A stretch of DNA of 64,000 nt from assembly GCF_000002425.4 (NCBI RefSeq), contig NC_037275.1:7259777-7323776 (forward strand). The letters are read 5' to 3'. The translations under genes were made by a program, and so were the position numbers. Positions 1 through 11,689 of this stretch are shown here, one piece after another; position 1 is the stretch's first letter; the number at the start of each line of letters is the position of its first letter. The notes beneath the pieces are model-generated. The model worked only from the letters and a program-made list of their open reading frames with translations, searched no databases and was not told the origin of the DNA. This DNA is from Physcomitrium patens. Lineage: Eukaryota > Streptophyta > Bryopsida > Funariales > Funariaceae.

Positions 1-229
1 TATAAGAGCCATATTAGAAGATTTTAATTGGTTGTAGAATATAATTTGATTATTACCTTGAAAAGAGATTGTTTAAAAAGATTACTATAGAATTTGTATA
101 ACTTTAATTTCTTTTGATAGTGGTTTTTAAGATCGGTTTTGATTGGTAGTAACTTCTAAATATTTAGAGTCACTGTCGTTAGACATTGGTGACCTTCAAA
201 ACTTATTTTGGTTCTCTTATTTGGTATTT
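1..229. other. AT-rich sequence, nothing recognised
   Basis: This stretch has no long open frame and no motif I recognise. It lies just upstream of repeat R1 and is probably older repeat sequence. Confidence 0.4.
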
Positions 230-1200
230 AGAGCATAAATTATATAAATCTTATAAGAAAAAAGTTTGAAGAAGGGTTTTAGTAGCAAAGAGAGTTTAAG
301 GCATCCATATCGATGAATGGAGATGGATGATGAAAATCTCCATTCCTATTGGTCAAAAATCATGACCAATATGCTTTGAGGAGGCTGCCTGAGGCCAAAT
401 TAGAGATTAGGATTAGTTTTTCGGGCCCATTTGAGCTTTAAAGGCTAGGTTCAAGAAATTTAGGTTTTTGGCTATGGTTTTGGTACAAATCTTGTATGAT
501 TTGGAGTTTATATGAAGGAGATATAGGCGATCAAAGTTAAGGTGTTGATTTGGGAGCATCTATCACTATTTTTGATATAACACACGCATATAGATGGCAA
601 TTGAGGATCGGCAAGCGCAACTGGAGAGAGCACTTTTGTAGCTATACTTTTTTTAAGTTGAAATGAAGGAGTTATTGGATTTTGAAGTCAATGCATACAA
701 TCTAAGGGTAGTAAGTAACTCAATTTAGTAGTGGTTGTGTCTTGAGCTATATCTTGAGTAATTTGATAAGATTTTGGCTCAAAATATCAAAGAATGTGTA
801 AATTCATGTTAAAAAACTTTGTACATAAGTTTGATGATATTTGAGTATTGGATTCTTGAGATATTAAAAAAATAGTGTTTGGATACTTGTAAATTAGGGT
901 TTAGAGCATCTACTAGGATTTCTTAGATGCCAAAAGATTGAAAGTGAATTTGCAGTTAGTTTTTTTTGTGGTAAAAATTTAAGATAAATTCTACCTAGTC
1001 TACAAGTTTGAGACAAATTGAATGGTTAGATCTAGAGCTATGAATTTCTAAAGTTAAAGAAGAAAAAATCCTTTACGGAAAAAATATGTTTTGAAGAGAT
1101 TTTGCTATATTTTAAATTTTGTACAATATAAAGGAGTTTTGGAAGCTAAGACAAGATACATATAAAATTTTAAGCTAAAATCTCTATAGCTAGATATCCA
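230..1200 (+). repeat. Dispersed repeat R1, copy 1
   Basis: About 950 bp that aligns along its length with 10.5-11.44 kb. Shared landmarks, in the same order, include a clause like 'tctccattcctattggtcaa', a 'tttaggtttttgg' block, 'gatttggagtttatatgaagg', 'caaagttaaggtgttgatt' and 'tatcttgagt'. No frame stays open. Copy 2 directly precedes the family B Ty3 pol, so R1 may be the LTR or leader of family B. Here it is joined at about 1.2 kb to a family A pol, which implies recombination or nested insertion. Its ends are approximate. Confidence 0.6.
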
Positions 1201-1214
1201 ATGTATTCCCAAAT

Positions 1215-4200
1215 ACTAAATCATGCGATATGACACTGTGCAACTGGAATCATATGCAACACCTATTAAAGATTTTATTCTCTTCCCAGATCCCTCACCT
1301 TATTTTATAATAGATGTATGTTTAGGACCTAAAAATCAAAAATTCTTTGCCTTATTAGATTCATGAGCCTCAATCTATTTTATAGACAAAGATTTTGTCA
1401 AAAATCAAATAATATCTTTAGTCAAGAAAACTAAATCCGTACATGTAGAAGTCATAGATGGTTGTTCGTTTTCTTCTAGAAATATTATCCATGAGACTAT
1501 TCTTTTAGATGTAACAATTAAAGATCATAACATCATAGTAGTATTTAATGTAATAAGATTTCTCTCTAATTCAATTATTTTTATATTTTTGTGGCTAGAA
1601 AAATATAACCATCAAATAGATTGGTTTTTATAATCTTAATTTTTCTAGTAGTATAATTCAAGATCGAGTTAGTGACGTAGAAGCACAAAAGTCAAGTATA
1701 TCTAAACCTCTACTAGTAGGTACAAGAGCTTTCATGCATGTTACAAAAGAAGGATCATCTTTTGCTATATATGCTATGCCTATTTTTAATGGTGAAAAAA
1801 TGTCAAGTGGTATTTCTAGCCAATATCAAGAATTTCAAGATTTTTTTGAAAAGAAGAATGTAGATATTCTTCTAAAGCATCAACCTTATGATTGTATAAT
1901 TGATTTGTAAGAAAGAGCTCAACCACCATTTAGACCAATCTATAGTTTATCACAAAATGAGTTGGCTACATTAAAGGAATACATTGATGAGAACTTGGCA
2001 AAGAATTTCATACGCCATTCTAAATTCCTACGCGGGACTCCTATCTTATTTGTGAAGAAGAAAGATGAATCTTTGTAAATGAGGGTAGATTATCGAGGAT
2101 TCAATAAGATCACTATCAAGAATAGATATCCTTTGCTTTTGATTTCACGACTTCTTGACCAACTCAATGAAGCAAAGATCTATACCAAAATAGATCTACG
2201 AGGAGCATATAACTTAGTTAGTATCAAAGAAGGAGATGAATGAAATACTACTTTTCAAACTAAGTATAGATATTTTGAATATAATGTCATGCCTTTTGGA
2301 CTCACGAATGCATTGGTTGCTTTTCAACATCATAAAAATGATATTTTTTGTGAGTTTTTAGATGATTTTTTTGTTTGCTATTTAGACAACATTCTAATCT
2401 ACTCTAAGAATACAAAAAAAAGATGAAGTTCATGTTTGTCGTGTGTTACAAAAACTTAAAGATGCATGATTAGATGTCAAGTTGAAAAAGTATGTATTCT
2501 TTACTATTTAAGTTGACTTTTTAGAGTACATCATTTTCAATAAAGAGCTTATGATAGATCCCAAAAAGGTCCAAACTATCAAGGATTGGAAGATTCCAAA
2601 AACAATATGAGATGTACAATAATTTTTAAGCTTTGCTAATTACTACCAAATCTTCATCAAAAACTTATCTTAAGCTGAAGCTTTACATACACATTTGACT
2701 TATAAAGACAAACTGAAAAAAAAAATAAAGAAGAAAAAGCATCATTTGATGTTGTAAAGAAAGAATTTATTTTTGCACCAATCTTGCATTGTATCAATTT
2801 TTCTAAGATATTTTTTGTAGAAATAGATGGATCAAACTTTGCTATAAAAGCCGTGTTATCATAAATAGGAAAAAATGACAAATTCCATCCAATAGCTTTC
2901 TATTCTAAGAAATTTTCAGCAACCAAGATTAATTATGAGATCCATGACAAAGAACTCCTTGCAATTGTGGATTCATTTTAAGAATAGCATCATTATCTAG
3001 AAGGTACCTCAAGTCTAGTTACTATATATACAGATCATAAGAACCTCAAGTATTTCATATCAGCATGTATTTTGAATCGTTGTCAGGCTTGTTGGAGTAT
3101 GTCTTTATATAGATTCAATTTTAAGATTACTTATCAATCCAAAAAACAAGAAGTTCTATTAAATGTACTTTCTAGATGTTCTTAGCTTGAAGTAAAAGAA
3201 GAAAATGCATCTTTTGATCAACAAAGAATGATCCTCTTAAAGTCCAAGCATTTTCATCTTTGACCAATAAAATCAACATTGACTATTGATTGAACATTTG
3301 TCAAGCAAATTCAATCAAATATGTTCTATGATCCTCTTGTTTATGATATTAAGAATACTTTAAAGTTTGAATTCAAGAACAATCTACTATATTTCAAAGA
3401 TTGCCTATATATTCCAGAAGGCGAGGTATGATTACATGTCTTTGAAGCTTGTCATAGTTTTCTAACAACCAGATATTTTGGATACAACAAGATTTTTGAG
3501 CTAATATCAAGAGATTTTTGGTGGCTTTAAATGTAGAAGATAGTCAAAGACTTTGTACAATAATACGATACTTGTTCAAGATACAAAACTCGTTGCCATC
3601 AACCTTATGGACTGCTTCAACTATTACTTATTCCAGAACAACTATGGTCTTCTGTTTCTATGGATTTTATTATTGATCTCCTAATCTCAAGTTTATATGA
3701 TTCTATATTTATAATTGTAGATTTCTTCACCAAAATGGCATATTTTGTACCATGTACAAAATATATTTGAGGTAAAGAAATAGTTAAGTTTTTTATTGAC
3801 AATATCTATTGCTATCATGAATTATCAAAGGATATTATATCCAATAGGAGGACTCAATTTGTATCAAAATTTTAAAGAATCTTATTTAAGATTCTAAAAA
3901 TAGATATAAAGCTTTCTTTAGCTTTTCATCCTTAAAATAATAGGCAAACAAAATGGATGAATTAAATTTTAGAACAACATTTGAGGTATACCATCAACTA
4001 TCATTAAGATGATTAGACAACTCTTTTGCTATTAGCAGAGTTTACATATAATAATTCAATACATTCTTCTATTCAAAAAACATCTTTTTTTGCTAATTAT
4101 GATTATCATCCATGACTTGATAGTTTTGACTTTTCAAAAGTTGATAAACTTATGGTGGAAGATTTAACAAATCATTTATCACAGCTATATGCAACAATGA

Positions 4201-4715
4201 AGATATAATTAAAAGAAGCTCAAGGACGGCAAAAGAGCAATGGAGATGCCTATCACAAAGAGCAACTATAATTCAACATAGGTGACAATGTATGATTACT
4301 TCGTCACAATATCAAGACCACTTGTCATTGTGATAAATTGGACTATCATAAGCTTGGATCTTTTTTTATTTGTAAATAAATCAATCTTATTGCTTATCGA
4401 TTACATTTATTGGAGTCTATAAAGATCCACTTTGTATTTCATGTGTCCCTTCTTGAGCTGTATAAGATAGTGAATATTTTGGAAAGAAGACAAAAGCCAC
4501 GTCTTTCTATAGAAGTGAATAATGATTAAGAATTTAAGGTGGAAGAAGTCTTATACTCAAGGTGGCGCTCAAATAGGTTGGAATATCTTATTCATTTGTA
4601 TGGATATGATATTAGTGAATGTACATGAGAGCCATCAAAAAATCTTGCAAATGCAACAAAGAAAGTTGAAGCTTTTCATTAATAAAATCCATCAAAACCA
4701 AGATAAAGAATAATA
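1215..4715 (+). pseudogene. Ty3/gypsy family A pol remnant, copy 1 (PR-RT-RH-IN-chromodomain)
   Basis: Decayed polyprotein with the Ty3 domain order. The protease motif D-S-G-A-S is at 1358-1372, with its Gly codon now TGA (1364-1366). Reverse transcriptase spans about 1.93-2.65 kb. It contains '[18 protein letters not shown]', '[10 protein letters not shown]' and 'VMPFGLTNA'. The catalytic YLDD is YLDN (2379-2390), so the second Asp is lost. RNase H follows at about 2.8-3.2 kb ('[12 protein letters not shown]'). The integrase core is at about 3.5-4.1 kb ('SMDFIIDLL', 'VDFFTKMAYFVP'). A chromodomain-like C terminus is at about 4.5-4.7 kb. Many in-frame stops and at least one frameshift (near 2420) make it non-functional. 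Gag is missing: the 5' side is repeat R1. The 'DLRGAYN' style of RT resembles fungal and animal chromoviruses; this is an inference from motifs. Confidence 0.85.
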
Positions 4716-5064
4716 AATCTTTGTATTTAAAGAAATAAGATCAAAGGAAGACAACATTCTACTTTCTAGCTTTTTTTGTAACTTATGTATATTTGTGATG
4801 CTAAGGAGATAGAAAAGCAACAACTAGTAAATTCAACACAAGAGCTTTCATTTGTAGACTTACCAGATAAGACATTGCGATTGTCATAACCTTCAAGATG
4901 AAAAAATTGAGATAAAGATTCTCAAGAACGACATGTCTTTCCTCAATTAGATATACAACTTATTTAAAATCACGACCTTGAAAGAGACTTTTATTGTTTG
5001 GTGATTTTATTAGAGGTAGGAATAATTCTTGACAATGTTGAAACAAAACTAAGAACTAGAACGG
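4716..5064 (+). other. 3' non-coding part of family A copy 1
   Basis: This aligns with the segments after the chromodomain of the other two family A copies (9.07-9.4 kb and 18.1-18.45 kb). Shared blocks include 'gacattgcgattgtca', 'aaccttcaaga' and 'cctcaagaa'. It is cut short near 5.06 kb, where an inverted LTR begins. Confidence 0.6.
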
Positions 5065-5455
5065 CATTGACAAGAGTGAAGAAGGCTTCATTCTTGCCTC
5101 CATATATACTCTTAACTAGGAGCTATATTGCAATGTCCTATAGAACCTCCAATACATGTTGACTTTACTAGCCACATGTCTTAACTTATAAGGCAAGTTA
5201 TCTATGTATGTACCACATGGTTACCTTATTCCACAAGCTATTATACAAATTTAACTTGTTTTATAAGCTACCAACATGTGGTTAACTTATTGGCCAAGTT
5301 TCCAACCTACAAATACATCTAAAATCAAAACCGCATCCATAAAGTTTCTAAAAAGCTTTACTAAAAGACTTTATAAAATTAATCTATATTTAACTACTTC
5401 TATCTAATCATATAAGTAATTATTGAGATAAATATAGATGTCCATGATACAATGC
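5065..5455 (-). mobile_element. Family A LTR fragment, inverted
   Basis: The reverse complement aligns with the plus-strand family A LTRs at 5.8, 9.65, 18.66 and 60.08 kb. Shared blocks are the start 'cattgtatcatggacat', 'gattagatagaag', 'ggttggaaacttggccaa' and the TATA-like 'agagtatatatggaggcaag'. The last ~150 bp of the U5 side are absent. Orientation is opposite to the neighbouring elements, so it is a separate insertion or a rearranged end. Confidence 0.75.
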
Positions 5456-5464
5456 AAAAAAGAT

Positions 5465-5785
5465 GGCATGCAATTAGTTGGCAAATCTTACACAAACTAG
5501 GTCAGTGTAAGGATATGTCTCCCGATTCAAGTCTCTATATCTCCAAATTGACAATGTTTTAGAAGCGGAGATGATGGATCAATTTCTACGAGGTTTGAAA
5601 CTTAGAGTCTAGTGAAAGGTAGAACTAAGGAATCTACAAATATTTAAAGAGGCGATTCGGAATGCAAAGAGGGTTGATGCTATAGTTTTCAAAAATTATG
5701 GAGCACGACCTATAGAATCAAGTCCTATGCTACTATCTAATATTTAGACACAACAATCAAAGTCAATGGAGATTGATGCCTTATA
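5465..5785 (+). pseudogene. Ty3/gypsy gag (capsid) fragment
   Basis: One frame reads 'YVSRFKSLYLQIDN', then 'AEMMDQFLRGLKLRV', 'EAIRNAKRVDAI' and 'KSMEIDAL'. This is the usual series of a Ty3 capsid C-terminal region: a retrotransposon-gag core, 'GLKPEVR', 'EAxxxAExxD', and then 'PMExDA' just before a zinc knuckle. There are in-frame stops. The zinc knuckle is missing because the family A LTR begins at 5794. This gag differs from the one in the adjacent element, so it belongs to another Ty3 family. The assignment is firm at superfamily level only. Confidence 0.7.
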
Positions 5786-5793
5786 AAGATCAT

Positions 5794-6345
5794 TGTATCA
5801 CAAACATAAATATTTACTCTAATAATTATGCAGATAATAAGAATAAGTAGAAGTAAGTCAAAGTAGATAAATATGATAATATCTTGTGGAAAGCTTCCTA
5901 GAAGCTTCATAGATACTACTTTACTTTTATACATGTCTATAAGTGATTGGTAGGTTGAAAACTTGGCCAACAATGAGGCCACCTGTCAACATGTTGATCA
6001 CTTGTAGTACAAGTTGGACATATAGCACACACTTAGGAAACTTACCTTGTAAATTAAACATGTGTCTTGCAAGTTGGATGCATATTAGAGGTCCTATAGC
6101 ATGTCACCACATAATTCTTAGTTAAGTAATATATATAGTAGCAAGAATGAGGCATTCTTCACTCTTATCAATTCTTTTTTTACTTTTAGTCTAGTTTCAA
6201 GAGTCTTATGTTTTCTAACCTTTAGCAATAGCCATTCCAATTTTTTTTTGAATATATATACCTTCTTTTATTTTTCACTTTCATTTTGATACAAATTCCA
6301 TGAGTTTATGTATCTTCTTCCAGTTTGTATCTTTGACAATTGACA
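5794..6345 (+). mobile_element. 5' LTR of family A element E2
   Basis: About 550 bp, aligning end to end with 9647-10199. It starts TGT and ends near 'ttgaca'. The right end may extend to about 6355, just before the primer binding site. A 9-bp word TATAAAGAT lies just outside both LTRs (5782-5790 and 10201-10209), three and one bases away, and may be a trace of the target site duplication. Confidence 0.8.
6129..6137 (+). promoter_or_regulatory. TATA-like box in family A 5' LTR
   Basis: An 'atatatata' run sits about 340 bp into the LTR. It is conserved in position in the LTRs at 9.98, 19.00 and 60.41 kb, always followed by a purine-rich 'gaggcaag'-like segment. This is where an LTR polymerase II promoter is expected, so transcription would start a few tens of bases downstream. 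Confidence 0.5.
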
Positions 6346-6357
6346 AGAGTACACATA

Positions 6358-6369
6358 TAATATCAGAGC
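6358..6369 (+). other. Primer binding site, tRNA-iMet type
   Basis: The sequence TAATATCAGAGC matches 10 of 12 bases of TGGTATCAGAGC, the classical complement of the 3' end of plant initiator tRNA-Met. The two differences are GG to AA, as expected from deamination. It lies just downstream of the 5' LTR, where the minus-strand DNA primer anneals. Confidence 0.7.
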
Positions 6370-6541
6370 TTTGTCCTTTCTTGATTAAGAGTAGATTATC
6401 TCTTTCTGTTGATAAGACATAAATATATTAGAAGTTGCAGATTATCCTCTTCTTAATTGATATTGATATTAGAAATTTTTTTCTTGATTCTTGAGTATTA
6501 TATTTTGTGAGAATAGACACCTTTCTTTTTATTGTGCTAGT

Positions 6542-9063
6542 ATGGTAGAGCTTGCTGAAATGAAGAAAGCAATGGCTCAAATGCAAGAGCAATTGAGAGA
6601 ATTAATGCTTGCAATGCATCAACTTAATCTACCATCATAAAGAGCATTAAGATTATCAGGCAATGAAGATATAGAGATGATTGGAGTTGCTTCAATATCT
6701 ACACCAAGCTATATTACTGCTCCTATAATGTAACATTGTTCAAATTTCAAGGAACCAAAAATTAGATTGCTTGAAAAGTTTGATGGCAAAAGATCTAAGT
6801 TTTGAGGATTCATCAATCAAGTATAATTGGTGATTGAACTACAACCTCAAAGTTATCCAACTTAAGGATCACAAGTCAAGTTTATTAAAACACTACTTTC
6901 AAGTTCTGCTTTATCATAATTTTCATCATTTTTTAAATGACATGATCTAATATTGGATAATTTAGAAGCATTTTTAGTAGAGTTTCAATCTATGTATAGA
7001 AAATATGATGCAATCCATGTTATAACCAACAAGATTCATATCTTGCGACAAGAAAATCGATTAGTGATATTATATGCTTCATAATTTTGACAATTAGTGA
7101 TAAATATCAAGTGGGATGATGTAGCATTCATCAACCAATTTTCTATGGATTACAATATGAAGTAAAGAAATTGATGCTTAATTTATCTAATCCTCAAACA
7201 TTGAGACAAGCAATTGACTTTGATGTGAAATGTGATAATCAACTTTTTGAATTTTGATCTAAGAATCACACAAGAAAACCTCAACATTATTACAATTCAA
7301 TAATAATACCAATAACTTTTCAATTTAAACATTTGAAAGTTGAAGACATGTAAATTAATGCAGTATATTTTAAACCTCTCACCAAACAAGAAAAGACTCA
7401 TCGTCGTTAAGAAAGACTATGTTTATATTATAGAGAAGCTAAGTACAGTATTCAATATTATTCAAAGAAACGATGCAACTAAAAAATGATGAGTATTATT
7501 ATCAAAGATGAAATCATGTCAAAAAATAAATTTGTCCAACTACAATAAGAACCGTGCAGTTAGAATCTTATATTATTTCTAATGAAGGTCCTATTCTCTC
7601 CTTAGAACCTTCTCCTTGTTTTATAGTAGATTTACATTTAGGATCTTATAATCACAAAGCCTCTGCCTTAATAGATTCAAGAGCCTCAGCTTATTTTTTA
7701 GATGAAGAATTTGTTAAAAGTTATAATATATAGTTAGTACAAAAAATTAAATCCATATATGTAGAAGTCACAGATGGTTTTTCATTATTTTTTGAAGATA
7801 TTACTCATAAAATACTTCCTTTAGATGTAGTAATAAATGGTCATAATAATTGCATAATTTTTAATATAATTAGATTTTCCTCTAATCTAGTCATTTTAGG
7901 TTTATCATGGTTAGAAAAGTATAATCTTATGATAGATTGGATTTCTCATAAACTTGACTTTTCTTCAATTATCATTAAGAGTTTTTCTAATCCAATAGAA
8001 AGCCATGAGTCTAGTATAGCCAAACTTGTATTTGTATGTGCAAAAGGTTTTTTGCATGCTGCAAAAAAAGGATTGTCTTTTGTTATTTACGCCACACTCA
8101 TTTTAAATGATAGAAAGATTTTAAGTAAAATTCGAAGCCAATATTAAGATTTTTAAGATATTTTTGAGAAAAAGAATGTAGATATTTTCTCAAAGCATTG
8201 TCCATATGATTGTTCAATCGATCTTAAAGAAGAAACTCAGCCGTTATTTGGTCCAATCTATAGTTTATGACAAAATGACTTGACTAAATTAAAGAGGTAC
8301 ATTGATGAGAACTTGGCCAAGAATTTCATACACCATTCAAAATCTCCTGTATGAGCTCGTATCTTATTTGTGAAGAAAAAAGATGAATCATTGTGAATGT
8401 GTGTGGATTATTAAAGACTCAATAAGATTACCATCAAAAATAGATATCCTTTATCTTTGATATCTAGACTTTTTGATCAATTAAATCAAGCTAAGATCTA
8501 TATAGAAATAGATCTACGAGGAGTATCCAATTTGATCCACATTAAAGAAGGAGATGAATAGAAGACTCCATTTCAAATAAGGTATGGACACTTTGAATGT
8601 AATGTCATGCCTTTTGGACTCACAAATATACTAGTTGCTTTTCAACATCTTATGAATGATGTTTTTTGTGATTTTTTAGATGATTTTGTTATTTGTTACT
8701 TAGACGACAATTTAATCTATTCTAAGAATGCAAAAAAACATGAAATTCATGTTCATTGTATATTACAAAAACTTAGAGATGGAAGAGGATAGAATTTAGT
8801 ACATCTATCTTGTGTTCCATGTGTCTTTACTTGAGACATATAAGACAATGGATATACAAGGAAAGAGATAAATGCCACCACCTCCTATAAAAGTAGACAA
8901 TAATGAAGAATTTGAGATAGAAGAAGTCTTAGATTTAAGGCAACACCAAAATAGATTAGAATATCTGATACATTAGCATGGATATGACATTAATGAACTC
9001 ACATGGAAGCCAACTAGGAATCTAGCAAATGTATCAGCCAAAGTTAAAGCTTTTCATCAATAA
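6542..9063 (+). pseudogene. Family A element E2 internal region: gag, PR, partial RT fused to chromodomain
   Basis: An ATG at 6542 opens a gag-like coiled start ('MVELAEMKKAMAQMQEQL'). A broken capsid region follows to about 7.25 kb. The protease at about 7.58-7.98 kb has D-S-R-A-S where D-S-G-A-S is expected, then 'ILGLSWLEKYN'. RT spans 8.26-8.79 kb with 'NVMPFGLTN' and an intact YLDD (8697-8708). Near 8.79 kb the sequence jumps to the chromodomain end (8.80-9.06 kb). Compared with copy 1, this removes about 2 kb of RT thumb, RNase H and integrase. Stops are frequent, so the element is non-autonomous and dead. Confidence 0.85.
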
Positions 9064-9646
9064 CATACATCAAATCTAAGATGAAGAGTCAAGAAATTCT
9101 TTACTATAAAGCAAAGCAAGCCCAATGGAGATTTCATTTTATCTTGTATTATTATTTTTTTAGATTTTTTAGTACTTAAGAGATAGAGAATCAACAACCA
9201 AGAGATTCAACTCAAAAGCTATCATTTGTTGAGCCTTCAAACTAGACATTGCGACTATTACAACCTTCAAGACTATAAAATAGAGATGAAGATCTTCAAG
9301 AATGACATATTCTTCTTTGAATAGATGGCGAGATACAACACATTTGGTACCATGACCTTGGAAGGGACTCTTGGTATTTAGTGATACTTTTGGAAGTAGA
9401 AACAACTCCTGATGGTATTATTAATATTTTATTTGAAAGAAGTTATGAAGGCCTCAATAATTATTAAATATCAGGGTAGTCTTTTTAATTTGGTATGAAA
9501 AATTATAAATGGTTGAAAAGACCTATCAACTACCTTCAAAGTAAATAAATATTAGAGTACATAGCAAATATAGTTTAGTGCATCTTGGACTTCACCAACA
9601 TGTAATCACCGCTCCTCATGGAACTCCTCCCTAGAAGAGAGGATAA
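9064..9646 (+). other. 3' non-coding region of E2
   Basis: This lies between the chromodomain remnant and the 3' LTR. It shares blocks with the same region of the other family A copies, for example 'gacattgcgact', 'aaccttcaagac', 'gagatgaagatcttcaagaa' and 'gttatgaaggc'. Conservation among three copies suggests it belonged to the intact element. No open frame survives. Confidence 0.6.
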
Positions 9647-10199
9647 TGTCATAAACATACATATTTAGCTTAATAATTATTTAGATAATAAAAATAGGTA
9701 GAAGTAAATCAAACTAGATAAATATGATAATGTCTTGTAGAAAGCTTCTTAGAAGCCTTATAGATGTTGCTTTGCTTTTATACATGTCTATAGGTGATTT
9801 GTAGGTTGAAAACTTGGCCAACAATAAGGCTATGTGTCGACATATTGACATTTTGTAGTACAAGTTGGACATATGGCACACAACTAGGAAACTTAGCATG
9901 TAAATTAGACATATGTCCTACAATTTGGATGCATATTAGAGGTCCTATAGCATGTCGCTACATAGTTCTTAGTTAAGTAGTATATATAGAGGTAAGAAAG
10001 AGGCGTTTTTCACTCTTACCAACTCTTTTTTTCCTTTTAGTCTAGTTTGAAGAATCTTATGTTTTCTAGTCTTTGTCAATAGTGATTCTAATTCTTCCTT
10101 CAATATACATACTTTCTTCTATTTTATCACTTTTTTTTTTGACACAGATTCCATGAATTTTTGTATCTTCTTCCAGATTGTGTCCTTCAAACATTGACA
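9647..10199 (+). mobile_element. 3' LTR of family A element E2
   Basis: About 553 bp, aligning with the 5' LTR at 5794-6345 over the whole length with many transitions. It begins 'tgtcataaacatac' and carries the TATA-like run at 9981-9988. Divergence between the two LTRs of the same element is high, so the insertion is old. Confidence 0.8.
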
Positions 10200-10209
10200 C
10201 TATAAAGAT

Positions 10210-10499
10210 GACAAATATTTATGCAAAAAAAATTATATTTTTTTTTTGTTAGGAGCTAGGCCTTTAGATTGGAGGTTTTCCAAAACGTCAAAGTGTAAAT
10301 ACTAGCAAGACAAATTGAGTTCATAGTCTCAAAACTCACTAAGCCGATAATGAATCAAAACAAAAAAATGATGTCACATTGTAAAAGCTTATAGTATGTA
10401 AAAATTAAATCTTATTTTTAGTTAATAGATTAATATAAAGAAAGTGGATTTAAATCTTATTTTTGGTTTTATCTTTTTTGATAATAGCATTTTAAAAAA
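10210..10499. other. AT-rich sequence, nothing recognised
   Basis: This lies between the E2 3' LTR and repeat R1 copy 2. It has poly(A)- and poly(T)-rich runs and no open frame. It may be the flank into which E2 inserted, but the gag reading at 5.5-5.78 kb does not resume here. Confidence 0.4.
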
Positions 10500-11440
10500 T
10501 TATAGAGCCTAAATGTTTAATATGAAGCCTTGAGAAGAGATTAGAGCCTAAAGAAGAAAATCTTAACTAGTAAGAGGCTTATTGGGAGAGATGAAAGTAA
10601 GGCATGGTTGAATGAAGGCAAGAAATGAGGATCTTCATTCCTATTGATTGAAGGCCATGTCCAATGGGCTTCAAGGAGGCTACTCAAGGACTTATTAGAT
10701 ATTAGGGATTCTCTTTCAAGGTCATTCAAGCTTTGAAGGCTATAATCAGCAAGTTTAGGTTTTTGGGTATGGATTAGGTGCATATTTTGTGTGATTTGGA
10801 GTTTTTATAAAGGAATTATTGGTGCTCAAAGTTAAGGTATCAATTTCACACCTACTATCACTCTTTGGAGCATAACATACGTTTACAAAGAGCAACAAAG
10901 AATCGGGGATTGAGATTGGAAAGAATACTTCTTCAACTACTCTTTTTATATATTGTTTGCTGAATTTAGAGCTTGGATGAAGAAGTTGTAGAGAGTTAAA
11001 ATCAGCGCATGCAACTCAAAGGCAATAAATAAGTAATTATGTTCATAGTAATGGTTGGAGCCATATCTTGAGTTTTTGGATGAATGTTTGACTCAAACCT
11101 TTTGGAAAAGGTAGATTATTGTATTAAAAAGCTATACATATAAATTTTGTGGCATTTAAGTACTTAATTTGTGAGTAATGAAAAAAATTACATGCAAGTG
11201 TATAAAAACTAAGATTTGAAGCTACTATTAGGATTTTGGTGATATCTTAAGATCCACAATGAATTTATAGTTGAAATTTGTTGTGATAGGTTTTAGAAGT
11301 ACATCAATATTTTATGTAAAATTTGAGTATGTTTGAATAGTATAATTTGAAGATATGAGTTTTTGAAGTTTAGGAATAATATCCCATAAGGATATTTAAG
11401 GATTTAGAGGGTTTATCATATTTTGGGTGTTTATGGGAAC
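10500..11440 (+). repeat. Dispersed repeat R1, copy 2
   Basis: This aligns with 230-1200: 'gatcttcattcctattg', 'ggcttcaaggaggct', 'caagtttaggtttttggg', 'tgtgtgatttggagttttta', 'gctcaaagttaaggtatcaa'. It ends at the start of the family B pol, suggesting an LTR or leader of that element. No downstream partner copy was found after family B, so LTR status is unproven. Confidence 0.6.
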
Positions 11441-11689
11441 TTAAGATTTATATATTCAGTGTATTAGCACCTAAAGGTGTTATGTGTATATATGCAAACT
11501 TGGTCTTTCTTATGTCAAGATTTGATTGAGCAATTAGTGGCAACCAAGAGCCCAGTGCTTTTTTGAGGCAAATTCTCTCTACTTTGACAACGTTGCTGTC
11601 CAATAAAATCATCAAGGGCCAATAGTGAAAGTAGCTATTATCTCTCAAAGATAAATGGCATATCCTTGAAAAACTATAAAAAGAATAGA

